Under the pieces are notes generated by a model. That model searched no databases and was not told the origin of the DNA. It was given only the letters and a program-made list of their open reading frames with translations. This document shows, piece after piece, positions 32,831 to 44,345 of a stretch of 64,000 bases of DNA. The stretch is taken from positions 12,863,910 to 12,927,909 of the forward strand of contig NW_004454207.1 in NCBI RefSeq assembly GCF_000283155.1, in the 5' to 3' direction. Source of the DNA: Ceratotherium simum simum (lineage: Eukaryota > Chordata > Mammalia > Perissodactyla > Rhinocerotidae). Each line of letters starts with the position of its first letter. The stretch's first letter is position 1. Position numbers and translations under genes: made by a program.

Positions 32831-33855
32831 ACACTTGCTCTTAAATCCTGCCTCTCATCTTTACAGAAAATTCCAGCTTTAATACTCTATTGTTCTCTGA
32901 TTCAACCTCACTACCTCAGTGGGAATTGAGTGCCCTGTGTGTTCCTGTAAGACCTGTAATTGCCCACCAAACTGCACACTTTCTGGTCTTCGCCCAGCGT
33001 GGTGTAATGACACTTGTCCCTGTTTAACAGGGAAGAGTGTGAGGTGATGATTGGTAAGTGTTTTGAGCCTGTTTAATAAAATCCTGGTCTCATGGGCTTC
33101 CATATGGGAAAAGAATTATTTTTAATAGGAAAGAGAAACTGATGAGCACTCAATGGCAAGTGGCGTTTTGCTTTTAGACCGTGGACTCTGAAACCAAGAG
33201 CTATCATTTTGTTTAATCATTTCCAACCTGAATAAGCAGTATAACAAATGAGCCTCAAAATCAGTTAGTCAACCAAAAGGCAAACATTTTTGTAACCAGG
33301 AGATAGAGGAGCTTTACAGCTATTAAACAATATAATCTGAGAGTACCCCCTGCCATCTTACCAACTGCAACATAAAACATGTGGGTTTTAATCATTACGC
33401 TGTGATAGTTGGAACAGCCAGCTGATAGGAAGCTTAAAGCTAGTTTATTCCCAGGGGAAAAAAAATAAGCTTAGAACCACGTGGTGTGTTTATTTTATTT
33501 ATATGCTTTCAAATCGACTGTGAGGGATTAAGAATTCAAATGCTATAAACATCGCAGTCAAGTAACACCCTCTCCTAAAAATGATATGCTAAGCCCCCTG
33601 GAAGATACAAACAGGGCCCGTGGAAGCAAAGTTATGTGCAGGAGACAGGCTTCCAGCTCTTCTCGTGCTCGAGGGAGCCAACGACAGACACTTTGGGCCA
33701 GACCCTAGGTCTACTAACACCAGTGCCATTGTTCCCTGGGGCATTCATTGCATTAGACATTTTGAACCCTGCTCCCATGCCCCAATCTCCATTAGGTGTC
33801 TCCTGCTTTCTTTCTCAAGGCACCTTGAACTTATACTCATAACCTTATCTATAAT
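32831..33855. other. unique sequence; candidate conserved non-coding block 33110-33600
   Basis: The 33110-33600 part is AT-rich, repeat-free and contains a perfect 10-bp palindrome accacgtggt with E-box CACGTG at 33478-33483. Its appearance suggests a regulatory element, but conservation cannot be judged from one sequence. Confidence 0.35.
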
Positions 33856-33859
33856 TTTT

Positions 33860-33985
33860 CATCATTACTTGTTAATGTCTGCCTCTCCCACCATACTGTA
33901 AATTCCATGTAGCCGTACCCAATACTCAATGCAGAGTCTGGTGCAGAGTAAGTGCTCAATAAATATTTGTGGATTTGTGTGTTCT
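33860..33985 (+). repeat. L2 LINE 3' end
   Basis: actgtaaattccatgtagcc, then gtctggtgcagagtaagtgc and tcaataaatatttgtgg is the L2 3' terminus. Confidence 0.8.
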
Positions 33986-34314
33986 TGTGGGTGGTGCGGA
34001 GAAATGGGCGAGAATCGGAAAAATGGTTTTAAGAAGATTTAAAATCTTCTTTCACCTTTCTGATCCCTTGATAAAAATGTATGTTGCCCAGCTAGATTTC
34101 AGTTTTAGAAATTTGTGCACAGGAGTCTGTGTGGCTTCTGGAGGTGACTTGAGAAAGTTCAGAATATGTTGCTAGTGGCTGTTTTATTACCCCTGCGCTC
34201 CTTGGCGTGTGGGGAGCCTTCAGTAGAATTGGGAAGTCTGTGAAGTTTGTCTTCAGTCCTCTGATGACACTTAGTTCATGCCCAAGACCATATGTATACA
34301 GTGCAGTGGCAAAA

Positions 34315-34393
34315 AAGTGGGACTTAGAGTCAGAAAGGTCTCAGCTCAAATCCTAGTTTCACTATTTACTGACGGTGTGGTTTTAGACTATCA
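34315..34393 (+). repeat. MIR SINE, left part
   Basis: gacttagagtcagaaaggtc, then ctagtttcactatttactga and tgtggttttagac match the MIR 5' half. It is continued at 34840-34980 after an insertion. Confidence 0.7.
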
Positions 34394-34839
34394 TGGTGGT
34401 CGTGAAAGTGTGCTGCTCGGACCACCTGCTTCAGGAGCATAATTGACTGAAGCCCCAGCTCCTGCCCCTCTGGATCCACTGTTGCATTTGCACCCAGGCC
34501 ATGCTTCCCAGCCAATGACTGAGCACCGTCAGGATACTAGTGCAGGCCATTCCTGGGACATGCAGGACTCCTCCAATGGGCCACCGTGGCTTGAGGACTC
34601 CCCATCAGCCTGGATGAGACTTTCCTAGAGCCACGCTGCAGCCCAAGACTCTTCCTTTGAAGTCCTGCTCCCTCCTGGCTCTCCTCCACATGGGCCAGAC
34701 CGGCATCACCATCTGAAGTCTTGCCCTGCACTCTCCTGCTCCCTCACCCTGAGCCCTTCACAGGCATTTCCCCTACACATCTCTTGCACGTCTAATCTCA
34801 TCTTGGCATCTGCTCAGAGGACCCAGTGAATTAACACCG
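34394..34839. mobile_element. unidentified 446-bp insertion splitting a MIR
   Basis: The MIR text stops at about 34393 and resumes at 34840 without loss of core sequence. The flanks ctatca and ctagtca resemble a degraded TSD. The insert is C/T-rich (ctcctgcccctctggatcca, ctcctccacatgggccagac) and belongs to no family I can name. Frames inside are short. Confidence 0.55.
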
Positions 34840-34980
34840 CTAGTCACCTAACCTCTCCATGACTCAGTTTCCTCGTCTGTTAATTGGAGATAACATAATC
34901 TCCCTTAGGGTTGCAATGAGGATGGATGTAATTAACTTCAGAAAAGTGTCTGGCATCCTGCCACACAAAAGCTATCATTA
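34840..34980 (+). repeat. MIR SINE, right part
   Basis: tcacctaacctctccatgac, then tcagtttcctcgtctgttaa and agggttgcaatgaggatg continue the MIR that begins at 34315. Confidence 0.8.
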
Positions 34981-36180
34981 ACTCCCAGCTTTTTGCCTTC
35001 ATGTTGCCCATTCTTGCTCCTTCCTGACACTCTGTCTCTTTCGAAGTATCTTGTAGCTCTTCCCTTCTGGCCCCAACCAGCTGATGCCCCCCCATTCACC
35101 TGTGTTAACATACTAATGATAGCATTTTAATGTGCATCCCCTGTGGCATAACCTGTAAGTCATTCTAACGATGGAACTACTTAAAGAAATCATGAAATAG
35201 TGGCATATCTTTAGCACCCTCCTAAGTCCCCTTTTTGCCTCTCTTTCTGTTCCTACCCTCTCAGCGGTGGGAGGAATAGCCTTCAGCTGATTCTTTTCTG
35301 CCCCCAATAAAGGCTGTTGTCGGAGGACATGCCAGTGGGGCCTCCTCGTGTCTACTCTGTATTTAGCTGCATACTCTTCCTGCCCATAGGATGGGCCTGC
35401 CCTGTACAGATGGGAGTAGGAGCGATGAGGCTCCCAGTCACATTGGCTCTGGCTGCCTCTCCTCATTCTCAAATGGAAGTCCCTCCTTTCCAGATTGGGC
35501 CTGAAGTTCTACTTGCCCTAAAGTGGTTGACCAAATAGAGTAGGGCTTGCTTGTCCCTCCAAGCACACGTGCTTCAAACATAGCATGTAGAAAGATCTGT
35601 TTGGTTGACAGGGTGGCCTTAGTGTAGGCAGACGATGGGCAAGATCCACTCTTTCCGCTGGTGCTGGACCCCTCGAAATGTCTCCTTTGCCACCCAGACC
35701 TCTCTGGGCTGGCCCACAGCAGCTCATAAATGGCCTGATCCTCTCGGACAGACCTGGCATTAATTCAACTTGACTTCTGAGCTAGAACTAAACTGAGTGT
35801 CCTGGCTTCATTCCTAGGTCAATTGAACTTTCTGAACCTTCTGGAACCCCCCTGGGAACCCCCAGCACTAACCTTTCCTTTCAGTATTTTCTGTTACAGT
35901 GTTACATGTTAGAGTTCTAGGCAACATTTTACAAAAACCAGTTTCCTCTGGATAGCCCAACAGCCCAGGAGCTCCTTTACAATGGGCTGGGAGTACCATG
36001 TGACGGCCTCTAAGAGTGTGGAAGAGGCAGCCTTCGCTGTTTCTCTGCCTTCAGTAATACGCCATTTCCAAGGCCTTCAGGACCTCACACATGGGCTCAT
36101 TGCCCTGCCCAGAGTTTGACAAGTAAAGAGTTTAAAAACAAAGACTAATGATACAGAGAGTAAATGCTGCTTATTGTAAA
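34981..36180. other. unique sequence, nothing recognised
   Basis: No repeat family. A 119-codon minus frame (35113-35472) overlaps plus-strand frames and shows no domain. Confidence 0.4.
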
Positions 36181-36640
36181 AAGTCCAACCATAAACAAGC
36201 CCAGATAGCAGACATTGTGGGTGCCCCACCCATATCTCTTGGCCCCCACCATTCCCATGCAGGCCAGTGGCTTCCTCCTTCAAGGCCCTGTGACTATGAG
36301 TCTGAGGGCTTTCTTGGGATTGCCCAATCACAGGGCAGGGTGGGGAATAAATGCCCCAGGAGTGGCTCTCAATCACCGATGGCAGACGTTAGTTATAACT
36401 ACTCCATCTTCCTTTCCACTAGGGTGGGACAACTCTAAGGCAAGTTCTACACCAATTTCCGGTTGTCTCCATTGCCCATGGTGATAAGCTGCTCATTAAC
36501 ACACCCTATATTGGTTTTTCCCCTTCTCTGTCTCATCCCCACTTCTCTCTCAGTGCTTCCTGGGTCTATCTCTCAAACTATTCACACTCAAATCCTCATC
36601 TCCCGGTCTGCTTCTGGGGGAACCCAACCTAGAACAGCCC
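36181..36640 (+). repeat. unnamed LTR-like family, copy 3
   Basis: atgccccaggagtggctctc near 36350 and cttctgggggaacccaacct near 36611-36630 are shared with the copies at 47440-47575 and 63105-63385. Same family as the reverse copies at 16-17.7 kb. Confidence 0.6.
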
Positions 36641-37384
36641 ATATACTAAACAATATTCTCTGAAAAAAGCCCTTCACATTCCTTACAGTAAAATTTTTTG
36701 CTTATGTATCTTCATTAGCACACACCCCCATTATATTCATACTTGTTTATTTATGTATGATATACCATCATTAACCAGTATATTAAGTCACAGGCTATAC
36801 CTTGGGGAAGACTTATACGCACATTTCTAATAGGTACCTGGATAATTTTGAGTTCTTTGAACAATGTCTTTTCAGATCTGAATAGATGGTCATTGTCTTG
36901 ACTTCAACTGTGGTGGACAAAGAAGGTTCTAGAAGGAGAAGAAATGCAACATTTGTTGCATTGTCAGAAGGAGAAATCTAACATTTTCTGGTTGTTTGGT
37001 TCTTCTTGCCTTATTAATATTATTTCCAACCAGGGTTTCCTTTGTGGGATTCTCCAAAGTCACTTGTTTATTTTGTGAGGGTCGGTTTCTTATAACTAGA
37101 GACTAGAAGCTGTAAACACATTGTAACCAGGCAGAAAAACACTTTGAGATGTTGCGAAATGCTAAAAGCAAATGAGGAGGCTTATCATCCCCTCAATTGA
37201 GGAACTCCCACTCTGTCTTCAAAATAATTTGAGTATTATTCTTGTCTTGTGACTGTCTGATCTACAGACAGGGGGAGGGTGGTGGCATCAATCCATATAT
37301 TACCTAATAATTGAGCTTATTTTCTTATTCTTTGGATCAAAAATAAATCCAATAGAAGTTATCATTTTTTCTTCCCCCACCCCA
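36641..37384. other. unique, AT-rich sequence, nothing recognised
   Basis: No repeat or exon is recognised. Confidence 0.4.
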
Positions 37385-37790
37385 GTGGATCATCTTGACC
37401 ACCTCTTGAGGTGTGCACCCTACTTTGGAGGCCACTGGTTTGCTTGCATCCGTCTGCATTCCTCCACCTATGCTTCAAGAGCCTCCCTGCCCTGCACTTG
37501 TCCTCCTGTACTTGCCCAACCTCTCCAGGACACTCTGCTCCAGTCAGCCCAGCCTCTTTCCTCCTCTAGCCCTTTGTTTGTTCTTGGTTCTGATGTGTGC
37601 CCTCCCTCCTGCCCCATTTGTGTCCATGTTTTGCTCATTTTTCTTTTCCCATGGGCTTCCTCCAAGCTATTCCAGCCCAGAATGATCTCACTCTGCTCCA
37701 AATCCCTGGAACGTGTCTAGCCCTCACTGCATTTTTTTTTAAAACTCATCACCTACTTATTTGTCTCTGTAGCTGAGCTCTAACAGCTGC
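37385..37790 (+). repeat. possible L2 LINE remnant
   Basis: C/T-rich text with 'tgcacttgtcctcctg', 'aacctctccaggacactctg' and a late 'acttatttgtctctgtag' resembles the L2 3' region. Three overlapping frames in two strands (up to 111 codons) are not supported as genes. Confidence 0.35.
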
Positions 37791-38149
37791 CCACAGGCCA
37801 GAGCCACTTGAGCGCAAAGACAGAGAGCTAATTGGAGGAGACATGATTTTTATTAGGTGGCGCCAGGTCCTACATCCCAAAACCAGCCCATGGGCCTGAC
37901 GATCCTCCTGGGCTCTTAACACAGGTTGTGCTCTTTGGCTCTCCCAGAGTCTGTCTCCTCTGGTGACTGGCTGGGGAGTGTAAACATTAATTGGTCTATG
38001 GCACAGAGGCAGTAAGGAAGCCATGGAGAAATTACTCTGACTTCTAGCTGAGAGGACAGAATGGTGCCAGGCTCAGGATGAGTTAGCCCACATTTCTCAT
38101 GGATTACAGCTTCTGTTCCACCTTTCCAGGCTGAGTCAAACACATTCAT
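37791..38149. other. unique sequence, nothing recognised
   Basis: No repeat or exon is recognised. Confidence 0.4.
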
Positions 38150-38163
38150 AATAAGACTTTTTT

Positions 38164-38392
38164 AAAAATTTTATTGAGGTCATAATAGTTTATAACATTG
38201 TGAAATTTCAGTTATACATTATTATTTTTCAGTCACCATATATATGTGCCCCTTTACCCCTTATGCCCATCCCCCAACCCCCTTCCTCACTGGTGACCAC
38301 TAATTTGTTCTCTTTGTCCATGTGTTTGTTTATCTTCCACATATGAGTGAAATCATATGGTGTTTTTGTCTTTCTCTGTCTGGCTTATTTCA
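38164..38392 (-). mobile_element. short young-looking L1 tail (229 bp)
   Basis: The + strand reads ttttattgaggtcataatag, then catatatatgtgcccctt and tggcttattt. I associate this with the 3' end of a relatively recent perissodactyl L1. The TSD aataagactttttt is at 38150-38163 and 38393-38406. It is too short to encode anything. Confidence 0.85.
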
Positions 38393-38476
38393 AATAAGAC
38401 TTTTTTTTTTTTTTTTAAAGAAGCCCACATTTATTTTTTAAATTAGATCTCCCAAACCATGGAATTAACCTACTTT

Positions 38477-38572
38477 TTATGGCTTTATTAAGCTATATTT
38501 CACATACCATATAATTCACCCATTTAACATGTACAGTGTTTTTTAGTATATTCCCAGAATTGTGCAATCTGA
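38477..38572 (-). mobile_element. L1M 3'-end fragment
   Basis: ggctttattaagctatattt, cacataccatataattcacc and ttttttagtatattcccaga is reverse-complement L1M 3' UTR. Confidence 0.7.
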
Positions 38573-38577
38573 CCCAG

Positions 38578-38986
38578 TGATGGTCAGTTTTACGTGTCAA
38601 CTTGGCTAGCCTACAGTCCTCAGTTATTCAACTAAACACGAATTTAGGTGCCGCTTTGAAGGTATTTTGTTGATGTGATTAAAGCCTATAATCAGTTGAC
38701 TTTATGTAAGGGAGATTATTTTAGATAATTTAAATTATTTTAGATTCAATCAGGTGAAAGGCCTTAAGAGCAGAGCTGAGGTTTCCAGAAGAAGAAATTC
38801 TGCCTGCAGACTGCAGGTTCAGCTCATGCCCAAGAGACCTAGCCTGTTTTTCCCGACAGCCTGCCCTATGGATTTCAGACTTGCCCAGCCAGCCCCCACG
38901 ATTGCATAAGGCAATTCCTTGCACTCAATCTCTTAATATATATCTTGTATTGGTTATATGTCTCTGGTTGAATCCTGACCGATACA
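38578..38986 (+). mobile_element. ERVL-type solo LTR (LTR16/LTR33-like)
   Basis: Starts tgatggtcagttttacgtgt and ends gaatcctgaccgataca, with ttgttgatgtgattaaagcc and tctgcctgcagactgcaggt inside. A full-length LTR in sense with no internal region. The subfamily name is from memory and uncertain. Confidence 0.7.
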
Positions 38987-39084
38987 AACCCACTTTTAAA
39001 ATATAAAAACAAATTTCCATTTTCTATAGGAGCCTGCTTTTCCTTCCTACGAGGGATCCCATCTGACAGTCTACCAACCACCAG

Positions 39085-39275
39085 CATGTGAGCAAAGCCA
39101 TTCTAGATCATCCAACCACCTGCTAACCTATAAGCTGAACACAGACACATGAGCCAGCCCAGATCAGAAGGACTGTCCAACTAACCCATTGAATCATGAG
39201 CAAAAGAAAAAGTTTGTGGTTTTAAGCCACTAAATTGAGATCATTTGCTACAGAGCAATAGGGAACTGATACAGT
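39085..39275 (+). repeat. MaLR-like LTR 3' part
   Basis: ggttttaagccactaaattg followed by gcaatagggaactgatacag is a MaLR-type LTR end. Confidence 0.5.
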
Positions 39276-39399
39276 GCCCAATAAATTCCCAAGTTCAGAT
39301 AAAGAAAGATATATGATCTCAGTTCTCAAATATTGTGTGCCTGCTTCTATGCTTGGCACCAAGAATATGAAGAATGAAACATGTGGTTCCTGAAAGCCT

Positions 39400-39932
39400 C
39401 CTCAAACATGACCCCAAAAGCACAAGTGACAAACGAAAAAAAATAGATAAATTGGGTTTCATCAAAACTAAAAACTTTTGTGCTTCAAAGGACACCATGA
39501 AGAAAGTAAAAAGATAACCCATGGAATGGGAGAAAATATTTACAAATCATATATTTGATAAGGGACTTGTATCTAGAATATATAAAGAACTCTTTCAACT
39601 CTGTAATAAAAAGGTAAATAACCCAATTAAAAAATGGGCAAAGGATCTGAATAGACATTTCTCCAAAAAATATGTACAAATGGCTGATAAACATCTGAAA
39701 AGATGCTCAACATCATTAGTTACTAGAGAAATGCACATCAAAACCACAATGAGATCTCACTTCACACCTACTAGGATGGCTATAATAAAAAAGACAATAG
39801 CAAGTGCTGGTGAGGATATAAAGAAATTGCAACTTTCATACAATGCTGGGGGAAATGTAAAATGGTGCAGCTGCTTTGGAAAACAGTTTGACAATTCTCC
39901 AAAATGTTAAACACAGAGTTACCACGTGACCC
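39400..39932 (+). mobile_element. L1 (L1ME/L1MB-like), left part
   Basis: Sense L1 ORF2 3' region: cttttgtgcttcaaaggaca, gaaaatatttacaaatcata, ataagggacttgtatctaga. It breaks at about 39932 in 'gagttaccacgtgaccc' and continues at 40701. The break is caused by an LTR insertion. Confidence 0.9.
39521..39910 (+). pseudogene. L1 ORF2p C-terminal fragment, broken
   Basis: A 129-codon open stretch carries the L1 ORF2 C-terminal signatures [18 protein letters not shown] and [12 protein letters not shown], then [19 protein letters not shown]. The methionine at 39521 is internal to the old ORF2 and not a true start. The frame is lost shortly before the LTR insertion, so this is a dead remnant. Confidence 0.88.
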
Positions 39933-40700
39933 GGCCTGGAGCGTACTTTGACACCAATCAACCAATTCTCCAATTCTCTGGACACCAATTGGATGTCCAG
40001 CAATTCAGTTCAATTCTGACACTAACTACCTGGAGTTAACATCAGATTCCACAGATTTAAGGGTTCAGTCCCACAAGACTGCCCCCACTTTAGACATCAG
40101 TCACAAGTCTCAGACCACCCATGCTTCTGACCGACTGGCTATAAATCAGAGGTTCCCATGACCCCCTCCTCAGATTCCATAGTTTGCTAGAATGGCTCAC
40201 AGAACTCAGGGAAATACTTTACTTATGTTTACCAGTTTATTATAAAGGCTACAACTCAGGAACAGCCAGGTGGGAGAGATGCACAGGGCAAGGAATGGAG
40301 AAGGGAGTGAGCATGAAGCTTCCGTGCCCTCTCCAGGTGCATCACCCTCCCAGCAAGTCCATGTGTTCACCAACCTGGAAACCCTCCGAATCTCATTGTT
40401 CAGGTGTTTTTATAGAGCACCATCTCCAGCACCACCTCCCCTTCCCAGAGGTCAGTGGTGAGGCTGAGAGTTCCAACCCTCTGATCACTTGGTCTTTGTG
40501 GTGACCAGCCCTATCCCATGGCCATCTAGGGGTCCCACCCTAAGTCACCTCATTAGCATAAACTCAGGTGTGATTGAAAGGGGCTTGTATGGATAACAAC
40601 AAAAAAGACACTCCTATCACTCAGGAAATTCCAAGGGTTTTAGGAGCTCTGTACCAGGAACTGTGGGCAAAGATCAAATATATTTTTGTATTATACCACA
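39933..40700 (-). mobile_element. class I ERV-type solo LTR inserted in L1
   Basis: The + strand shows agaatggctcacagaactca, accagtttattataaaggct, tctaggggtcccaccctaag and ttccaagggttttaggagct, ending ttataccaca. It reads as an LTR on the minus strand starting tgtggtataa. L1 sequence lies directly on both sides. The exact TSD is not resolved. No viral genes are present. Confidence 0.8.
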
Positions 40701-41265
40701 TCCAGCAATTCCATTCCTAGATATATACCCAAGAGAAATGAAAACATACATCCACACAAAAATTTCTACATGGATGTTTAGAGTAGCATTATTCATAATA
40801 GCCAAAAGGTAGAAACCACCCAAATGTCCACCAACTGCTGAATGGATAAGCAAAATATGATATATCCATACAATGGGATGTTATTTGACAATAAAAAGGA
40901 ATGAAGTTCTGATAAATGCTATGACATGGATGATCCTTGAAAACATTATGTTAAGGGAAAGAAGCCAGACACACAAAAAACACATATCATATGATTCTAT
41001 TTATGTGAAATGTCCAGAATAGGCAACTGTATAGAGACAGAAAGTAGATTAGTGGTTGCCAGGGGCTGGGAGGGTTGGGAGGAATGGAGAGTGACTGCTA
41101 ATGAGTACAGGGTTTCTCTTTGGGGTGATAAAAATGTCCTAAAATCAGATTATGGTGATAGTTGCATAACTCTGGAATATACTAAAAAACATTGACTTGT
41201 ACACTTTAAATGGGTAAACTGTATGGTATGTGAATTATATCTCAATAAAGCTGTTTTTACAAAGT
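40701..41265 (+). mobile_element. L1 (L1ME/L1MB-like), right part and 3' UTR
   Basis: Resumes at tccagcaattccattcctag and runs through ccaaatgtccaccaactgct, tggttgccaggggctgggag and gtgaattatatctcaataaa to the 3' end. Same element as 39400-39932. Confidence 0.9.
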
Positions 41266-41269
41266 TGAA

Positions 41270-41350
41270 CAACTTGGCCAAGGGCAAACAATTATTAGTA
41301 AATAGCTGAGTTGGGACTTGAATCCAGGTCCTATCTGCCCACTCTTTTTT
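41270..41350 (-). repeat. MIR SINE fragment
   Basis: aacttggccaagggcaaaca, then gctgagttgggacttgaatc and caggtcc match reverse-complement MIR. Confidence 0.7.
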
Positions 41351-41359
41351 CTGACTGTT

Positions 41360-41910
41360 TGACTTTATATCTCAAATATATCTAATATTTTTATCTCCAA
41401 AAACAGTGTGCACAGAAAAATGCATAGTAATGTGTATTGCATATATAACAATGTTTTATATTCCACCTTTTTTTAACTTTAAAATAGATTTTGAGGAGCC
41501 AGCCTGGTGGCATAGTGGTTAAGTTTGAACTCCGGGCTGGTTCGAATCCCGGGCATGGACCTACGCACCGCTCATCAATCTGTGCTGTGGCGGCATCCCA
41601 CATACAAAATAGAGGAAGATGGGCACAGATGTTAGCTCAAGGCCAATCTTCCTCAGCAAAAAAAGAGGAAAATTGGCAACAGATGTTAGCTCAGGGCCAA
41701 TCTTCCTCACCAAAAAAAAAAAAAAGATTGGGAGCATTTTTCCATGTCATGACGTAGTCTTCTACAACATAAAATTTTAATAGCTACGTAGTATGCCATT
41801 GTATGGCTGAGCCTTAATTTATTCCACCAAGTCCTTATTATTTGGACAGTTTCTAATATAGGGCTATTATCAAACTCACTGCTGTAAACTGCCTGGTGGG
41901 CTTTTTATTT
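41360..41910 (-). repeat. old LINE-like remnant, split by an ERE
   Basis: tttttccatgtcatgacgta, then agtatgccattgtatggctg and tttctaatatagggctatta resemble an old LINE 3' region in reverse. The ERE at 41497-41724 interrupts it. Confidence 0.45.
41497..41724 (+). mobile_element. ERE SINE with intact B box
   Basis: gccagcctggtggcatagtg head, a perfect tRNA B-box ggttcgaatcc at 41539-41549, ctcatcaatctgtgctgtgg, and two gttagctca modules, then A13. Short flanking similarity (agattttgag and agattgggag) suggests the TSD. Confidence 0.92.
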
Positions 41911-41949
41911 TTGACATCTATGGCCTTTTTTCAATTATCAGTGTAAGGT

Positions 41950-42130
41950 CTCTCTCTTTTTTTTAACTTCTTACTAAAGCACAATGTGCATATATAAAAG
42001 TGCACATATCCTAAGTGTACAAGTAGACATATTTCACAAACTGAACACAGCTGTGTAACTAGCAGCCAGCTCAAGAAACAGAACATGACCAGCACTCCAG
42101 AAGCCCCCTTCATGCCCCCTGCCCACCAGG
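41950..42130 (-). mobile_element. L1M 3'-end fragment
   Basis: aaagtgcacatatcctaagt, then gtgtaactagcagccagctc and caagaaacagaacatgacca is reverse-complement L1M. Confidence 0.7.
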
Positions 42131-42511
42131 TCTTTCTTCTTTTTCAATTGAATATCACCTGGCAATACATCAAACTGGCAAATCCAACACCCGCCTTTGG
42201 AGCAGGGCCAGTAAAGACATCACAGACTGCCACTCATATGCGCTCACGTCTCTCTATTCTGTTTATGCCTCGGGTCCCCCACTTTCAATGCTCTGGCATC
42301 TGGTAACCTTAACCCTCACCTGTGCGTCAACTCTACCTTGAGTTTCCACCTTTTGGGTAGCTTCAGTAGGTGAGTGGGCAGCCGACAAGTTGGGTTGGCA
42401 TGGGTGAGCAGCATGACCAGGCTTGTGGTGTCGTCTCCCCTGCCCTACATACCTGACAAGGCCTGTAAGGAGGGCCTTGGCAGTAGTGAGCAAAGGCCAG
42501 ACGTTCTAAAC
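42131..42511. other. unique sequence, nothing recognised
   Basis: No repeat or exon is recognised. Confidence 0.4.
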
Positions 42512-42688
42512 TAGTGGATCCCAAACTTGGATGCATGTGGAAATCCCTGGGGAGCTTTAAAATGTAATGATGCTTGGGACCCACCCCCAGAGATTCTAAT
42601 TTAATTGTCCTGGAGTATGGCCCATGCATGGTGATTTTTTTTTAATACGCAAGTCATTCCAACGTGCGGCCAAGGCTGAGAACCCATG
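42512..42688 (+). mobile_element. hAT-Charlie MITE (MER5/MER1-like)
   Basis: Starts tagtggatcccaaacttgg and ends gctgagaacccatg, with ggagctttaaaatgtaatga and ccacccccagagattctaat inside. The flanking octamers ttctaaac and ctctaaac match at 7 of 8, a good hAT TSD. Confidence 0.85.
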
Positions 42689-44095
42689 CTCTAAACTCAG
42701 ATTCTCTTTGGCTTTTGTCGGTGTGCTGCTCAGTGTCAACGTTAGCTGAAGATTAAATGCCACATCTCATCGACTCCATAATATTTTTGTAATTCACATC
42801 AACTTTTTTTTTTAGGCTTTCTTAGAGCGTTTGTGCAACACTATTTTGACAACATTCCACTCTCTCCATAGATTGAACTGACAATCTCTAAGATGGTTGT
42901 GGATATACTGGATCATTTAGCCTGAATGGGAATTAAGATGTCTTAAAACAGTAATGAGTTACAAAAGTCAGTCCTTAATCATATTTGATGTGCTTTCCTA
43001 TCTCTCCTGCACATGATGTGCCTTGAAAAAACAGCATGCTTACTGGAAGAAATGATGGTTTCAGATGTATAAATTACACAAGGGAGATTTGCAAAGCCAC
43101 GTTGCCTGATTCGTCTGAACTGTTCCCTGGCTGTTTCCTGCAGAGGACACAAGCCTTTAGAAGGTCATTCTGTAGGCAGGGGAGACTTTCCCAAACAAGG
43201 GCCCAGACAGCATACTTGAAAGATGATTAAAGAAGGTTTCTTTTATAAGTTACCTTCAAGAGGGAAAAGGAAATGCCTGGTTTACGAGCCAAAACAAATG
43301 AGCTGAGCAGAAATCAGATGCTTAAAGTAGAAAACGGAGAGAAAGGAGTTTGAGCAAGGCAAGAAGAGAGATGAGTCTGGGGTACGTTGGTGCTTCCAGA
43401 GCATGAAAGGTGTGTGGCTGACCCTAGTAGAGGGGATGACCAGCTAACTTACCTGGTAGGGCTTTTGGCTAATGAAAGCAGAGCCCCCTGGGTACTGAGA
43501 CACAGGAAATACGGGCAAGTGTTGTCTGTGTTAGACAGACAGGGTAATAAACAGTGAAGGCAGAAGCACAGATATGGAAACACCTCCTGACTCCAGGGGA
43601 AACGCCAGGCTCTCCCAAGTTTCACTCTCCTAGATGTTTGCATGAGAATGCTGATGCGTGGGCTGGTGTTCCCAGGAGCCCCATTCTGTTCTGAGAGTAT
43701 TCGGTGGGTCCTGGCCAGAAGGTCTGCTCCCACAGAGCTCAGAGCTGATGATATGCTTTCCCACGTGATTTCAAAGCAGCGGTGGGTTCTGTCTTGTATT
43801 TATACAACCAACAGAAAGAAGCTATTTCAGAGAAAACAGGCAAAGAAGAGAGTTGAGGGTAGCAATTTCGTAGCCTGCTCTGTAATTTAGTCTGGGATTC
43901 TCTGCTGAAGGAGAAAATAGTCCCTGTGTTAACAGACAGTGGAGGATGAGAGAAGGAAGGATCAAGCAATTTGGACCCTGGTCCTGAAATTTTCAATGTG
44001 TTGGGAAGGAGGAAAAACTTTTGGCTTTGTTTTTCCATTTTAACGTCTTAGAAAGACATTGATTACTTGTGGAGGACACAGACACACAGATTAAG
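42689..44095. other. unique sequence, nothing recognised
   Basis: Repeat-poor 1.4 kb with short frames on both strands and no recognisable domain. Confidence 0.4.
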
Positions 44096-44122
44096 ATATA
44101 GATGGATAGATAGATAGATAAA
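44096..44122. repeat. (GATA)n microsatellite
   Basis: A run of gata/gatg units directly before a MIR. Confidence 0.9.
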
Positions 44123-44159
44123 TAGCAGGTGGGCAGTAATAATGGATAGGATGAGAGGA

Positions 44160-44345
44160 AATGAATGCCAAGAGTATGGGCTCTGAAGCCAGACTGCTAC
44201 CTGGGATTGAGTCACAGCCACCACTGACTAATATGTGACCTTGGGCAGGTTATGCAACCTCTCTGTGCCCCAGTGTCCTCATTTGTAAAATGGGATAATA
44301 AGAGTACATACTTGATGGAGCCTGGCACAAAGTAAGCCAATAAGA
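44160..44345 (+). repeat. MIR SINE
   Basis: gagtatgggctctgaagcca, ctaatatgtgaccttgggca, acctctctgtgccccagtgt and catttgtaaaatgggataat give a clear MIR. Confidence 0.92.

Noticed and set aside
41497..41560. tRNA gene suggested by a perfect B box
   Set aside because: It is the head of an ERE SINE, followed by SINE tail modules, and would not fold as a full tRNA.
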